A stretch of DNA of 5,414 bases from Phycisphaerales bacterium (GTDB lineage: Bacteria; Pseudomonadota; Gammaproteobacteria; Competibacterales; Competibacteraceae). Below the pieces are notes generated by a model, which saw only the letters and a list, made by a program, of their open reading frames with translations, had not been told where the DNA came from and ran no database searches. The stretch spans positions 1 through 5,414 of the forward strand of contig JACSSB010000384.1 of the NCBI GenBank assembly GCA_014879435.1, read 5' to 3'. This document shows, in pieces, positions 1 to 5,414 of this stretch. Every line of letters starts with the position of its first letter. The stretch's first letter is position 1. Position numbers and translations under genes: made by a program.

Positions 1-69
1 GCGATGCTGGGCTCGAACCAGCGACCCCTACCGTGTGAAGGTAGTGCTCTCCCACTGAGCTAATCGCCC
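1..69 (-). tRNA. tRNA-Val (anticodon CAC), 3' end cut by window edge
   Basis: Read on the minus strand from 69 down to 1, the sequence folds as a complete cloverleaf up to the window edge. It has a 7-nt acceptor strand GGGCGAT, a D arm GCTC/GAGC with loop AGTGGGA, an anticodon stem CTACC/GGTAG with loop TTCACAC, a 5-nt variable region, and a T arm GCTGG/CCAGC with loop TTCGAGC. U33 is followed by CAC, which reads the valine codon GUG. The acceptor 3' strand is present only as ATCGC. The last two paired bases, the discriminator and any encoded CCA lie outside the window. The gene is on the same strand as greA and has its own near-consensus promoter just upstream. A CAC valine tRNA is partly redundant, because tRNA-Val(UAC) normally also reads GUG. 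Confidence 0.96.
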
Positions 70-86
70 ATCTAATCAATTTATGG

Positions 87-116
87 ATTATAAACGGCCA
101 AGCTCATTCCTGACAA
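87..116 (-). promoter_or_regulatory. sigma70-type promoter for tRNA-Val
   Basis: On the minus strand a -35 box TTGTCA (116-111, five of six consensus bases) is separated by 18 bases from a perfect -10 box TATAAT (92-87). Transcription should start near position 80, about ten bases before the mature tRNA 5' end at 69. The short leader would then be removed by RNase P. The bases after the -10 box are AT-rich rather than the GC-rich discriminator typical of strongly stringent-controlled stable RNA promoters. Seen directly: boxes and spacing. Inferred: promoter activity. Confidence 0.8.
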
Positions 117-121
117 GTCTA

Positions 122-144
122 ACAAAGTCATTGCTGCACTTTGT
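122..144 (-). other. weak inverted repeat downstream of greA
   Basis: ACAAAGT and ACTTTGT form a perfect 7-bp stem around a 9-base loop, beginning ten bases after the greA stop codon. The stem is AT-rich and no T tract follows it on the minus strand, so it does not look like a good intrinsic terminator. It could be a weak or Rho-assisted end point, or a 3' stabilising hairpin for the greA message. It lies immediately upstream of the -35 box of the tRNA promoter. No clear terminator was seen between greA and the tRNA gene, so read-through into the tRNA is possible. Confidence 0.35.
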
Positions 145-154
145 GAAACCGTTC

Positions 155-634
155 TCAAATATATTGTACATTGACGATTTCGTATGTTCTCAAACCGCCA
201 GGTGTTTGGACATCGACCACATCACCAACGGATTTGCCAATCAATGCCCGAGCGATTGGTGAAACGAAAGAAATCTTATTTTTTTTAAGGTCTGATTCAT
301 CCTCACCCACGATTTGATAGCGTTTTTCTTCCTCATTTTCCTCTTCGATCAGTACTACGGTAGAGCCGAATACGACGCGATCCGAGGGGGGTAATGTGGT
401 GACATCAATGATTTGGGCATTAGCCAGTTTCGATTCGACTTCGGCAATACGCCCCTCAGTGAAACTTTGCTGCTCGCGAGCCGCGTGATACTCAGCATTT
501 TCCTTTAAGTCACCATGCGCACGGGCTTCAGCGATGGCGGCAATAATTTGTGGTCGTGCCACCGTCTTCAATTGGAGTAGCTCTGCGCGTAGCTTTTTCG
601 CGCCAGCGGCGGTCATCGGGGTTTTTTGGGTCAT
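155..634 (-). CDS. greA: transcription elongation factor GreA
   Basis: This 159-residue protein is one residue longer than E. coli GreA. GreA binds the RNA polymerase secondary channel and stimulates cleavage of backtracked nascent RNA. Residues 1 to about 77 form the N-terminal coiled coil. Its tip carries the diagnostic GDLKENAEYHAAREQQ motif, with the conserved acidic pair Asp42 and Glu45 (Asp41 and Glu44 in E. coli) that coordinates the catalytic Mg2+. The FKBP-like C-terminal domain follows and includes SPIARALIGK and TPGG. The ATG at 634-632 overlaps the carB stop as ATGA, and a weak GGGAA lies 8 bases upstream, so translational coupling to carB is likely. Met7 is an alternative start, but it has no ribosome binding site, and the longer form matches E. 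coli's N-terminus in length. The coding strand carries a run of eight A at 286-279, encoding Lys-Lys-Asn. Confidence 0.98.
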   Translation of the reverse strand: MTQKTPMTAAGAKKLRAELLQLKTVARPQIIAAIAEARAHGDLKENAEYHAAREQQSFTEGRIAEVESKLANAQIIDVTTLPPSDRVVFGSTVVLIEEENEEEKRYQIVGEDESDLKKNKISFVSPIARALIGKSVGDVVDVQTPGGLRTYEIVNVQYI

Positions 635-3600
635 ACGTGTAATTCCCGGTGTAAATCCTGGAGGCAGTTCACACTCCCGTTGTCGAGTTCACGCAGGGCC
701 TGACAGGTAGCCCGCGCAGCGGCGATGGTGGTGGTGTAGCTCACCTTGTGCATCAGGGCCTCGCGGCGGATAGAGTAGGAATCCGCGATCGCCTGTTTAC
801 CTTCCGTTGTATTGATGATCAGAGCGATTTGGTCGTTTTTGATCAGGTCTACAACATGTGGTCGGCCTTCTCCCACCTTATGGACGGTTTCGCAGCTAAG
901 ACCATGGGTCCGCAAGGTGGTAGCGGTTCCTTTAGTGGCGACCAATTTGAAGCCAAGCCGTTCCAGCTCACGCGCAACTTCCACTGCCTTCGATTTATCA
1001 GCATCGCGTACACTGATGAAAATTTGCCCGCTTCGTGGTAGCTGATTACCCGCGCCAAGTTGCGCCTTGGCAAAGGCTTCACCGAAGGTGCGCCCAACTC
1101 CCATCACTTCGCCAGTGGATTTCATTTCTGGCCCCAGCAGCGGATCGACGCCAGGAAACTTGACGAAGGGGAACACCGCTTCCTTCACACAATAATAGGC
1201 GGGGATCACCTCGCCAGACACCTTTTGCTCGGCGAAAGTTCGTCCCACCATGCAACGAGCAGCGATCTTGGCCAGCGCTCGACCGGTAGCCTTGGAAACG
1301 TAGGGAACGGTGCGGGAAGCACGCGGGTTGACTTCCAACACGTAGATGTCGTTACCCTGGATGGCGAATTGGGTGTTCATCAATCCAACCACACCTAGCT
1401 CTAGCGCCATCGCTCGAATCTGGGTGCGCAGCTGGTCTTGTAATGCTGGATCGAGCGAGTAGGGAGGTAATGAGCAGGCAGAGTCGCCAGAATGTACACC
1501 CGCTTCCTCAATGTGCTCCATGATGCCGCCGATCAGCACCTCGTGACCATCGCTGAGTGCATCTACATCTACCTCGACGGCGTTGTTGAGAAAACGATCC
1601 AGCAGTACCGGTGAGTCATTGGAAACCTGCACCGCTTCGGTCATGTAGCGGCGTAGGTCTTCTTCTTGATGGACGATTTCCATAGCCCGACCGCCCAGCA
1701 CATAGGAAGGACGCACCACCAAGGGGTAGCCGATTTCCTCTGCCAGCCGTACTGCTTCCTCGGGTTCACGTGCAGTGCGATTGGGCGGTTGCAGCAAACC
1801 AAGCTGGGTAATCATGTGTTGGAAACGTTGGCGATCCTCGGCACGGTCGATAGCATCCGGTGAGGTACCAATGATCGGTACGCCGCAAGCTTCCAGCGGT
1901 CGAGCCAGTTTGAGCGGCGTTTGGCCACCGTACTGGACGATCACTCCTTGGGGTTGTTCCTTACGGACGATTTCCAGTACATCTTCCAGGGTCAGCGGTT
2001 CGAAATACAAACGGTCGGATGTGTCAAAGTCGGTGGATACCGTCTCTGGATTGCAATTGACCATGATGGTTTCGTAGCCATCCTCACGCAAGGCGAGAGC
2101 AGCATGGACACAGCAGTAGTCGAATTCGATCCCTTGACCGATACGATTGGGGCCACCCCCTAATACCATGATTTTGGCCCGGTCGGTCGGCTCCGCTTCG
2201 CATTCCTCCTCATAGGTGGAATAAAGATAAGCGGTGCTGGTGGCAAACTCGGCCGCGCAGGAATCGACGCGCTTATAGACCGGGTGAATATCCAGCTCAT
2301 TACGCCACTGGCGGATCTGATCCTCGCTCACCCCGACTAGAGTCGCCAATCGACTATCGGAAAAGCCCTTACGCTTGAGGAAATATAACCGTAACCGGTC
2401 CCGCAACGCTTCGGGTCCGAAAGTACGTACTTCGCCCGCGATTTGTACCAATTCTTCGATCTGTGCCAGGAACCAGGGATCGATTCGAGTCAGTTCGTAC
2501 AGTGCTTCCAATGAGTATCCCAGGCGGAACGCTTCGGCGACGAACCACAGCCGTTGTGGACCGGGCATACCGAGTTCGTGCTTGAGCACGACATCGGGAT
2601 CGGGATGGTGGCGGTCGAGGATTTCGTTGAGCCCGTCGGTGCCGATCTCCAGGCCGCGCAATGCCTTGTGCAGCGATTCTTGGAAGGTACGGCCAATGGC
2701 CATGACCTCTCCAACCGACTTCATTTGGGTGGTCAACCGCTGGTTAGCTTGTGGAAATTTTTCGAAGTTAAAGCGCGGCACCTTGGTCACTACATAGTCG
2801 ATACTCGGCTCGAAGGAAGCCGGAGTGCGACCACCCGTGATCTCGTTCTTGAGTTCATCCAGGGTGTAACCGATTGCTAGTTTGGCTGCGACCTTGGCGA
2901 TGGGGAACCCCGTGGCCTTGGAAGCCAGAGCCGAGGATCGGGAAACCCGCGGATTCATTTCGATGATGGCCATCTGTCCATTTTCTGGATTGATGGCAAA
3001 TTGAACATTGGAACCGCCAGTGTCCACACCGATCTTGCGCAATACCGCCAATGAGGCATCACGCATGATCTGGTATTCTTTGTCGGTGAGGGTCTGCGCT
3101 GGCGCCACGGTGATGGAGTCGCCGGTATGCACGCCCATCGGGTCGAGATTTTCGATCGAGCACACGATGATGCAGTTATCGGCGCGGTCGCGCACTACCT
3201 CCATTTCGTATTCTTTCCAGCCCAGCACCGATTCTTCCAGCAAGACTTCATCGATCGGCGACAGATCCAGTCCGCGCTCAAGGATCTCCACCAGTTCCTC
3301 GCGGTTATAGGCGATACCACCACCGCTACCGCCCAGTGTGAACGAGGGCCGGATGATGGTCGGGAAGCCGATTTCGGCTTGCTTGGAGAGCGCTTCCTCG
3401 ATGCTGTGGGCGATGACCGAGCGCGGCGTGGCGAGCCCGATTTCGTGCATCGCTTGGCGAAAGCGTTCGCGATCCTCGGCCATATCGATTGCATCGGGCG
3501 AGGCTCCGATCATCTCCACGCCATACTGTTCCAATACGCCATGCCGTACCAAGTCCAGCGCGCAGTTCAGCGCAGTCTGGCCGCCCATGGTTGGTAGTAG

Positions 3601-3855
3601 GGCGTCGGGTCGTTCGCAGGCGATGATGCGGCTGATCGTTTGCCAGTGAATGGGCTCGATGTACACCGCATCGGCCATATTCGGATCGGTCATGATAGTG
3701 GCGGGATTGGAGTTTACCAGGATGACCCGATAGCCTTCTTCCCGTAGTGCCTTACAGGCTTGGGCGCCGGAGTAGTCGAACTCGCAGGCTTGACCGATCA
3801 CGATGGGACCGGCACCGATGATCAGGATACTATGCAAATCGCTGCGCTTAGCCAT
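631..3855 (-). CDS. carB: carbamoyl-phosphate synthase large subunit CarB
   Basis: This 1074-residue protein is the synthetase subunit of glutamine-dependent carbamoyl phosphate synthetase, which feeds cytosolic pyrimidine and arginine synthesis. Two homologous ATP-grasp halves are visible. Residues 1 to about 400 form carboxyphosphate, with Arg129, Arg169, the Gly-rich loop at 175-180, Glu215, His243, Gln285, Glu299 and Asn301. Residues about 554-935 phosphorylate carbamate, with Arg715, Asp753, Glu761, His788, Gln829, Glu841 and Asn843. The oligomerisation domain lies between them, and the allosteric MGS-like domain is about 936-1074. These positions match E. coli numbering from memory. Ornithine contacts (Glu783, Asp791, Tyr1040, Thr1042) and UMP/IMP contacts (Ser948, Lys954, Thr974, Thr977, Lys993, Asn1015) are all present, so feedback inhibition by UMP and activation by ornithine are expected. 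The ATG start has AGG 7 bases upstream. carB lies 57 bases after carA, and its TGA overlaps the greA ATG. Confidence 0.99.
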   Translation of the reverse strand: MAKRSDLHSILIIGAGPIVIGQACEFDYSGAQACKALREEGYRVILVNSNPATIMTDPNMADAVYIEPIHWQTISRIIACERPDALLPTMGGQTALNCALDLVRHGVLEQYGVEMIGASPDAIDMAEDRERFRQAMHEIGLATPRSVIAHSIEEALSKQAEIGFPTIIRPSFTLGGSGGGIAYNREELVEILERGLDLSPIDEVLLEESVLGWKEYEMEVVRDRADNCIIVCSIENLDPMGVHTGDSITVAPAQTLTDKEYQIMRDASLAVLRKIGVDTGGSNVQFAINPENGQMAIIEMNPRVSRSSALASKATGFPIAKVAAKLAIGYTLDELKNEITGGRTPASFEPSIDYVVTKVPRFNFEKFPQANQRLTTQMKSVGEVMAIGRTFQESLHKALRGLEIGTDGLNEILDRHHPDPDVVLKHELGMPGPQRLWFVAEAFRLGYSLEALYELTRIDPWFLAQIEELVQIAGEVRTFGPEALRDRLRLYFLKRKGFSDSRLATLVGVSEDQIRQWRNELDIHPVYKRVDSCAAEFATSTAYLYSTYEEECEAEPTDRAKIMVLGGGPNRIGQGIEFDYCCVHAALALREDGYETIMVNCNPETVSTDFDTSDRLYFEPLTLEDVLEIVRKEQPQGVIVQYGGQTPLKLARPLEACGVPIIGTSPDAIDRAEDRQRFQHMITQLGLLQPPNRTAREPEEAVRLAEEIGYPLVVRPSYVLGGRAMEIVHQEEDLRRYMTEAVQVSNDSPVLLDRFLNNAVEVDVDALSDGHEVLIGGIMEHIEEAGVHSGDSACSLPPYSLDPALQDQLRTQIRAMALELGVVGLMNTQFAIQGNDIYVLEVNPRASRTVPYVSKATGRALAKIAARCMVGRTFAEQKVSGEVIPAYYCVKEAVFPFVKFPGVDPLLGPEMKSTGEVMGVGRTFGEAFAKAQLGAGNQLPRSGQIFISVRDADKSKAVEVARELERLGFKLVATKGTATTLRTHGLSCETVHKVGEGRPHVVDLIKNDQIALIINTTEGKQAIADSYSIRREALMHKVSYTTTIAAARATCQALRELDNGSVNCLQDLHRELHV

Positions 3856-3862
3856 GACTTTA

Positions 3863-3865
3863 CCT
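3863..3865 (-). promoter_or_regulatory. carB ribosome binding site
   Basis: AGG (within TAGGTAAAGTC) lies 7 bases before the carB ATG on the minus strand. It is a short Shine-Dalgarno that begins two positions after the foot of the intercistronic hairpin at 3867-3886. Its accessibility may therefore depend on how that hairpin folds or is melted by ribosomes finishing carA. Confidence 0.6.
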
Positions 3866-3866
3866 A

Positions 3867-3886
3867 GCGGACAGATCAGTGTCCGC
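3867..3886 (-). other. intercistronic hairpin between carA and carB
   Basis: GCGGACA and TGTCCGC form a perfect 7-bp GC-rich stem around a 6-base loop inside the 57-base carA-carB spacer. On the minus strand it is followed by TAGGTAAAG, not by a T tract, so it is not a terminator. Likely roles are modulation of carB ribosome loading, or an RNA processing or stability element that sets the CarA:CarB ratio. The function is inferred; only the inverted repeat is seen. Confidence 0.55.
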
Positions 3887-3912
3887 GAGTAGTGAAACGA
3901 AGAAAATAGCTG

Positions 3913-5049
3913 TTAGGCGCCGACGCGCGCGTCCAGCATGGCGATGAAGCGGTCAAACAGTGACGCGACATCATGCGGGCCGGGGCTGGCTTCCGGGTGA
4001 CCCTGAAAGCTGAACGCCGGTTGATCGGTGCGGGCTAACCCTTGTAACGAGCCATCGAATAATGAACGGTGTGTTGCCCGTAGATTGGAGGGCAGCGTGG
4101 TTTCGTCAACCGCGAAGCCGTGATTTTGGCTGCTGATCATGACGCGACCACTGTCGAGATCGAGCACCGGATGGTTGCCGCCATGATGACCAAATTTCAT
4201 CTTGACGGTGCGTGCACCACTGGCCAGTCCCAATAGTTGATGACCGAGACAGATCCCAAAGAGTGGAATCCCCGCATCCAGCAATTCACGAATGGCAGCG
4301 ATGGCATAGTCGCAGGGTTCGGGATCGCCAGGGCCGTTGGACAGAAACACACCAGCAGGATTCAGGCTCATGACAACACTGGCCGGTGTTTGTGCAGGGA
4401 CCACGGTGATCCGACAACCGCGCTCAGCTAGCATCCGTAGGATATTGCGTTTGACGCCATAATCGTAGGTAACGACATGATGGCGAGTGGCGCGCACATC
4501 CGAAAAAGCATTATCAGCCAGCTGCCAAGTACCTTCCCGCCATTCGTAGGGCTCAGTAACGCTCACGACTTGAGCCAGATCCATGCCTTTCAAACCGGGG
4601 AATGCACGCGCCAGTTGCAATGCCTGATCCGCATCAGGAGCATCTCCAGCGATCAGGCAGCCGCTTTGCGCGCCTTTTTCTCGTAACAACCGGGTGAGTC
4701 GTCGCGTATCAATATCGGCGATGGCAATCACGCCATGCTCGCACAGGTAGCGTTCCAGGGGTTGTTGGCTACGCCAATTACTGGCTATGCGTGGACAATC
4801 GCGTACTACCAAGCCACTGGCATGAATTGGGCTGGCTTCTTCATCGCCACGATTAGTGCCAACATTGCCGATGTGGGGATAGGTCAGCGTCACAATCTGC
4901 CGACAGTAGGAAGGATCGGTCAGGATTTCTTGGTAGCCGGTGATCGAGGTATTGAAAACGACTTCCCCCTGGGCATAACCATCGGCGCCGATGGATTCGC
5001 CCCAGAATAGGCTACCGTCTTCCAAGGCCAGAAGCGCGGGTTTCCTCAA
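3913..5049 (-). CDS. carA: carbamoyl-phosphate synthase small subunit CarA (glutamine amidotransferase)
   Basis: This 378-residue protein (E. coli CarA has 382) hydrolyses glutamine and passes ammonia through a tunnel to CarB. Residues 1 to about 150 form the CarA-specific N-terminal domain, including EVVFNTSITGYQEILTDPSY and HIGNVGTN. The class I glutamine amidotransferase domain follows, with SNGPGDP, the nucleophile Cys267 in FGICLGHQ, and His351/Glu353 in QGHPEASPGPHD. The reading frame stays open to a GTG at 5070, but the TTG at 5049 is preferred. It is preceded by GGAGG with a 5-base spacer, and it gives an N-terminus MRKPALLALEDG that aligns residue for residue with E. coli's MIKSALLVLEDG. 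The GTG has no Shine-Dalgarno and would add seven unmatched residues that span this ribosome binding site. carA is the first gene of a carA-carB-greA operon and is separated from dapB by a terminator. Confidence 0.97.
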   Translation of the reverse strand: MRKPALLALEDGSLFWGESIGADGYAQGEVVFNTSITGYQEILTDPSYCRQIVTLTYPHIGNVGTNRGDEEASPIHASGLVVRDCPRIASNWRSQQPLERYLCEHGVIAIADIDTRRLTRLLREKGAQSGCLIAGDAPDADQALQLARAFPGLKGMDLAQVVSVTEPYEWREGTWQLADNAFSDVRATRHHVVTYDYGVKRNILRMLAERGCRITVVPAQTPASVVMSLNPAGVFLSNGPGDPEPCDYAIAAIRELLDAGIPLFGICLGHQLLGLASGARTVKMKFGHHGGNHPVLDLDSGRVMISSQNHGFAVDETTLPSNLRATHRSLFDGSLQGLARTDQPAFSFQGHPEASPGPHDVASLFDRFIAMLDARVGA

Positions 5050-5054
5050 GCAAG

Positions 5055-5059
5055 CCTCC
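5055..5059 (-). promoter_or_regulatory. carA Shine-Dalgarno that fixes the TTG start
   Basis: A full GGAGG lies 5 bases upstream of the TTG at 5049-5047 on the minus strand. It is the strongest ribosome binding site in the window and would compensate for the weak TTG initiator. No comparable site precedes the upstream in-frame GTG at 5070, and this settles the start choice in favour of TTG. Confidence 0.8.
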
Positions 5060-5077
5060 AAAATGGACACACAGAAA

Positions 5078-5100
5078 GGGAGCGGTTTGTGAACCGCCCC
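5078..5100 (-). promoter_or_regulatory. GC-rich leader hairpin upstream of carA, possible attenuator
   Basis: On the minus strand GCGGTT pairs with AACCGC around the 4-base loop CACA. The stem extends below by three G-C pairs past a single bulged T. The sequence immediately after is TTTCTGTGTG. This has the form of an intrinsic terminator with a short, interrupted U run. It sits about 18 bases before the GGAGG of carA. It could be a leaky terminator or attenuator for the car operon, a second barrier to read-through from dapB, or an mRNA structure near the ribosome binding site. The stem is seen; the regulatory role is inferred. No leader peptide was recognised. Confidence 0.5.
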
Positions 5101-5179
5101 CGTAATCGATACGACATGGCAAACTCAGACAGACGGGAGTCTACCAAATCGTGCCACGAGGCTCCAGGGATCGGTGAAT

Positions 5180-5212
5180 GAAAGAAAATCCTCACCGTGA
5201 GGATTTTCTTTC
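5180..5212 (-). terminator. intrinsic terminator of dapB (bidirectional shape)
   Basis: The arms GAAAGAAAATCCTCAC and GTGAGGATTTTCTTTC are a perfect 16-bp inverted repeat around a single base. On the minus strand the core stem TCCTCAC/GTGAGGA is followed by TTTTCTTTC, the expected U-rich tail. The flanking A and T tracts are symmetric, so it could also terminate plus-strand transcription, although no convergent gene is seen. The repeat begins at the second base of the dapB stop codon. It separates dapB from the car operon. Confidence 0.87.
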
Positions 5213-5414
5213 AACGGAAGCCAAGCACATCGCGCATGTCATACAGGCCGGGTTTGCGTCCCGCTAGCCAAGCTGCTGCGCGCACTGCACCTTTGGCAAA
5301 GGTCATACGGCTGGAAGCGCGGTGAGTGATTTCGACGCGTTCACCCTCGTCGGCGAATATGACCGTGTGCTCGCCAACGATATCCCCCGCACGAATAGTA
5401 GTGAAACCGATAGT
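5211..5414 (-). CDS. dapB: 4-hydroxy-tetrahydrodipicolinate reductase DapB, C-terminal 67 residues (partial)
   Basis: The minus-strand frame entering at 5414 encodes 67 residues and ends in TGA at 5213-5211. The sequence matches the DapB C-terminal domain: IRAGDIVGEHTVIFADEGER, the ITHRASSRMTFAKGAVRAA stretch, and the closing GLYDMRDVLGF. E. coli DapB has 273 residues and ends in the closely similar GLFDMRDVL. DapB reduces hydroxy-tetrahydrodipicolinate with NAD(P)H in the diaminopimelate and lysine pathway. The N-terminal nucleotide-binding domain and the start lie beyond the window. The fragment includes the conserved SSRMTF segment and shows no frameshift. Its position directly upstream of carA is common in gammaproteobacteria. 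Confidence 0.97.
   Translation of the reverse strand, partial: TIGFTTIRAGDIVGEHTVIFADEGERVEITHRASSRMTFAKGAVRAAAWLAGRKPGLYDMRDVLGFR

Larger units (their letters stand above)
5050..5179 (-). promoter_or_regulatory. carA upstream control region, no clear promoter box
   Basis: These 130 bases between the dapB terminator and carA must hold the carAB-greA promoter if the operon is transcribed independently of dapB, as the terminator implies. By eye no good sigma70 pair is present. The best match is TGGAGC, 17 bases, TAGACT (minus strand, 5167-5139), which is poor, so an activator-dependent or unusual promoter is possible. Two small dyads are seen: TCGTGCCACGA at 5149-5159 (perfect 5-bp arms around one base) and CGTA/TACG arms at 5101-5113. 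In E. coli the carAB promoters are controlled by arginine and pyrimidines. I see no convincing ArgR box of the E. coli type here. Confidence 0.45.

Noticed and set aside
1..69. tRNA gene as an integration site for a mobile element
   Set aside because: No integrase, direct repeat of the tRNA 3' end, or foreign-looking DNA is visible. The 3' end of the gene lies outside the window, so it cannot be judged.
748..1398. Plus-strand open frames opposite the carB C-terminus (748-1041, 812-1045, 1060-1398)
   Set aside because: They overlap each other and carB, and none has a recognisable domain. carB is intact with no frameshift in this stretch.
2490..2714. Alternative minus-strand frames inside carB (2490-2714, 849-1097, 3195-3494)
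   Set aside because: They are out-of-frame shadows of the continuous 1074-residue CarB.
2375..2797. Plus-strand open frame of 140 codons, with another at 2554-2880
   Set aside because: Both are antisense to the carB oligomerisation-domain region, have Ser/Arg-rich low-complexity translations typical of shadow frames, and show no convincing ribosome binding site.
3127..3597. Plus-strand open frame of 156 codons
   Set aside because: It lies entirely antisense to the N-terminal ATP-grasp half of carB. The translation resembles no family I know, and the strongly conserved carB frame on the other strand explains the open frame.
4237..5010. Plus-strand open frames opposite carA (4237-4431, 4477-4686, 4735-5010)
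   Set aside because: They are short, antisense to conserved CarA motifs, and show no family resemblance or initiation signal.
1..5414. CRISPR array, insertion sequence, toxin-antitoxin, defence or other novel system
   Set aside because: No regularly spaced repeats, transposase motifs, terminal inverted repeats or unexplained gene-sized gaps were found. All long frames are housekeeping genes in a familiar order.

Overview
The window is an ordinary bacterial chromosomal segment with every recognisable gene on the minus strand. Read in the direction of transcription (right to left), it holds the last 67 codons of dapB, then carA, carB and greA, and then a tRNA-Val(CAC) gene cut by the left edge. 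From memory of the E. coli sequences, CarA, CarB and GreA align almost without gaps. The dapB-carA-carB-greA order is typical of gammaproteobacteria outside Enterobacterales, Pseudomonas-like lineages for example; in E. coli greA lies elsewhere. I therefore infer a non-enteric gammaproteobacterium. Genus and species cannot be fixed from this window.

Layout. At 5211-5414 is the dapB C-terminus (lysine/peptidoglycan branch). It ends in a 16-bp-arm hairpin at 5180-5212 that looks like an intrinsic terminator and overlaps the stop codon. The stretch 5050-5179 is the carA upstream region. It has a GC-rich hairpin followed by a short T run at 5078-5100, a strong Shine-Dalgarno, and no convincing sigma70 promoter by eye. 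carA is at 3913-5049, with a TTG start preferred over an upstream GTG. A 57-base spacer to carB contains a perfect 7-bp hairpin just before the carB ribosome binding site. carB is at 631-3855, and its stop overlaps the greA start as ATGA. greA is at 155-634. The 85-base gap at 70-154 holds a weak hairpin and a near-consensus sigma70 promoter aimed at the tRNA. The tRNA-Val is at 1-69 and lacks its last bases.

How the genes work together. CarA releases ammonia from glutamine and CarB uses it, with bicarbonate and two ATP, to make carbamoyl phosphate for pyrimidines and arginine. The known UMP and ornithine contact residues of CarB are present, so feedback control should be of the E. coli type. 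GreA rescues backtracked RNA polymerase and is probably translationally coupled to CarB. I found no mobile element, CRISPR array, defence system or novel gene cluster. The interesting points are small: the carA start, the two operon hairpins, the stop-codon/terminator overlap, and the dedicated tRNA promoter.
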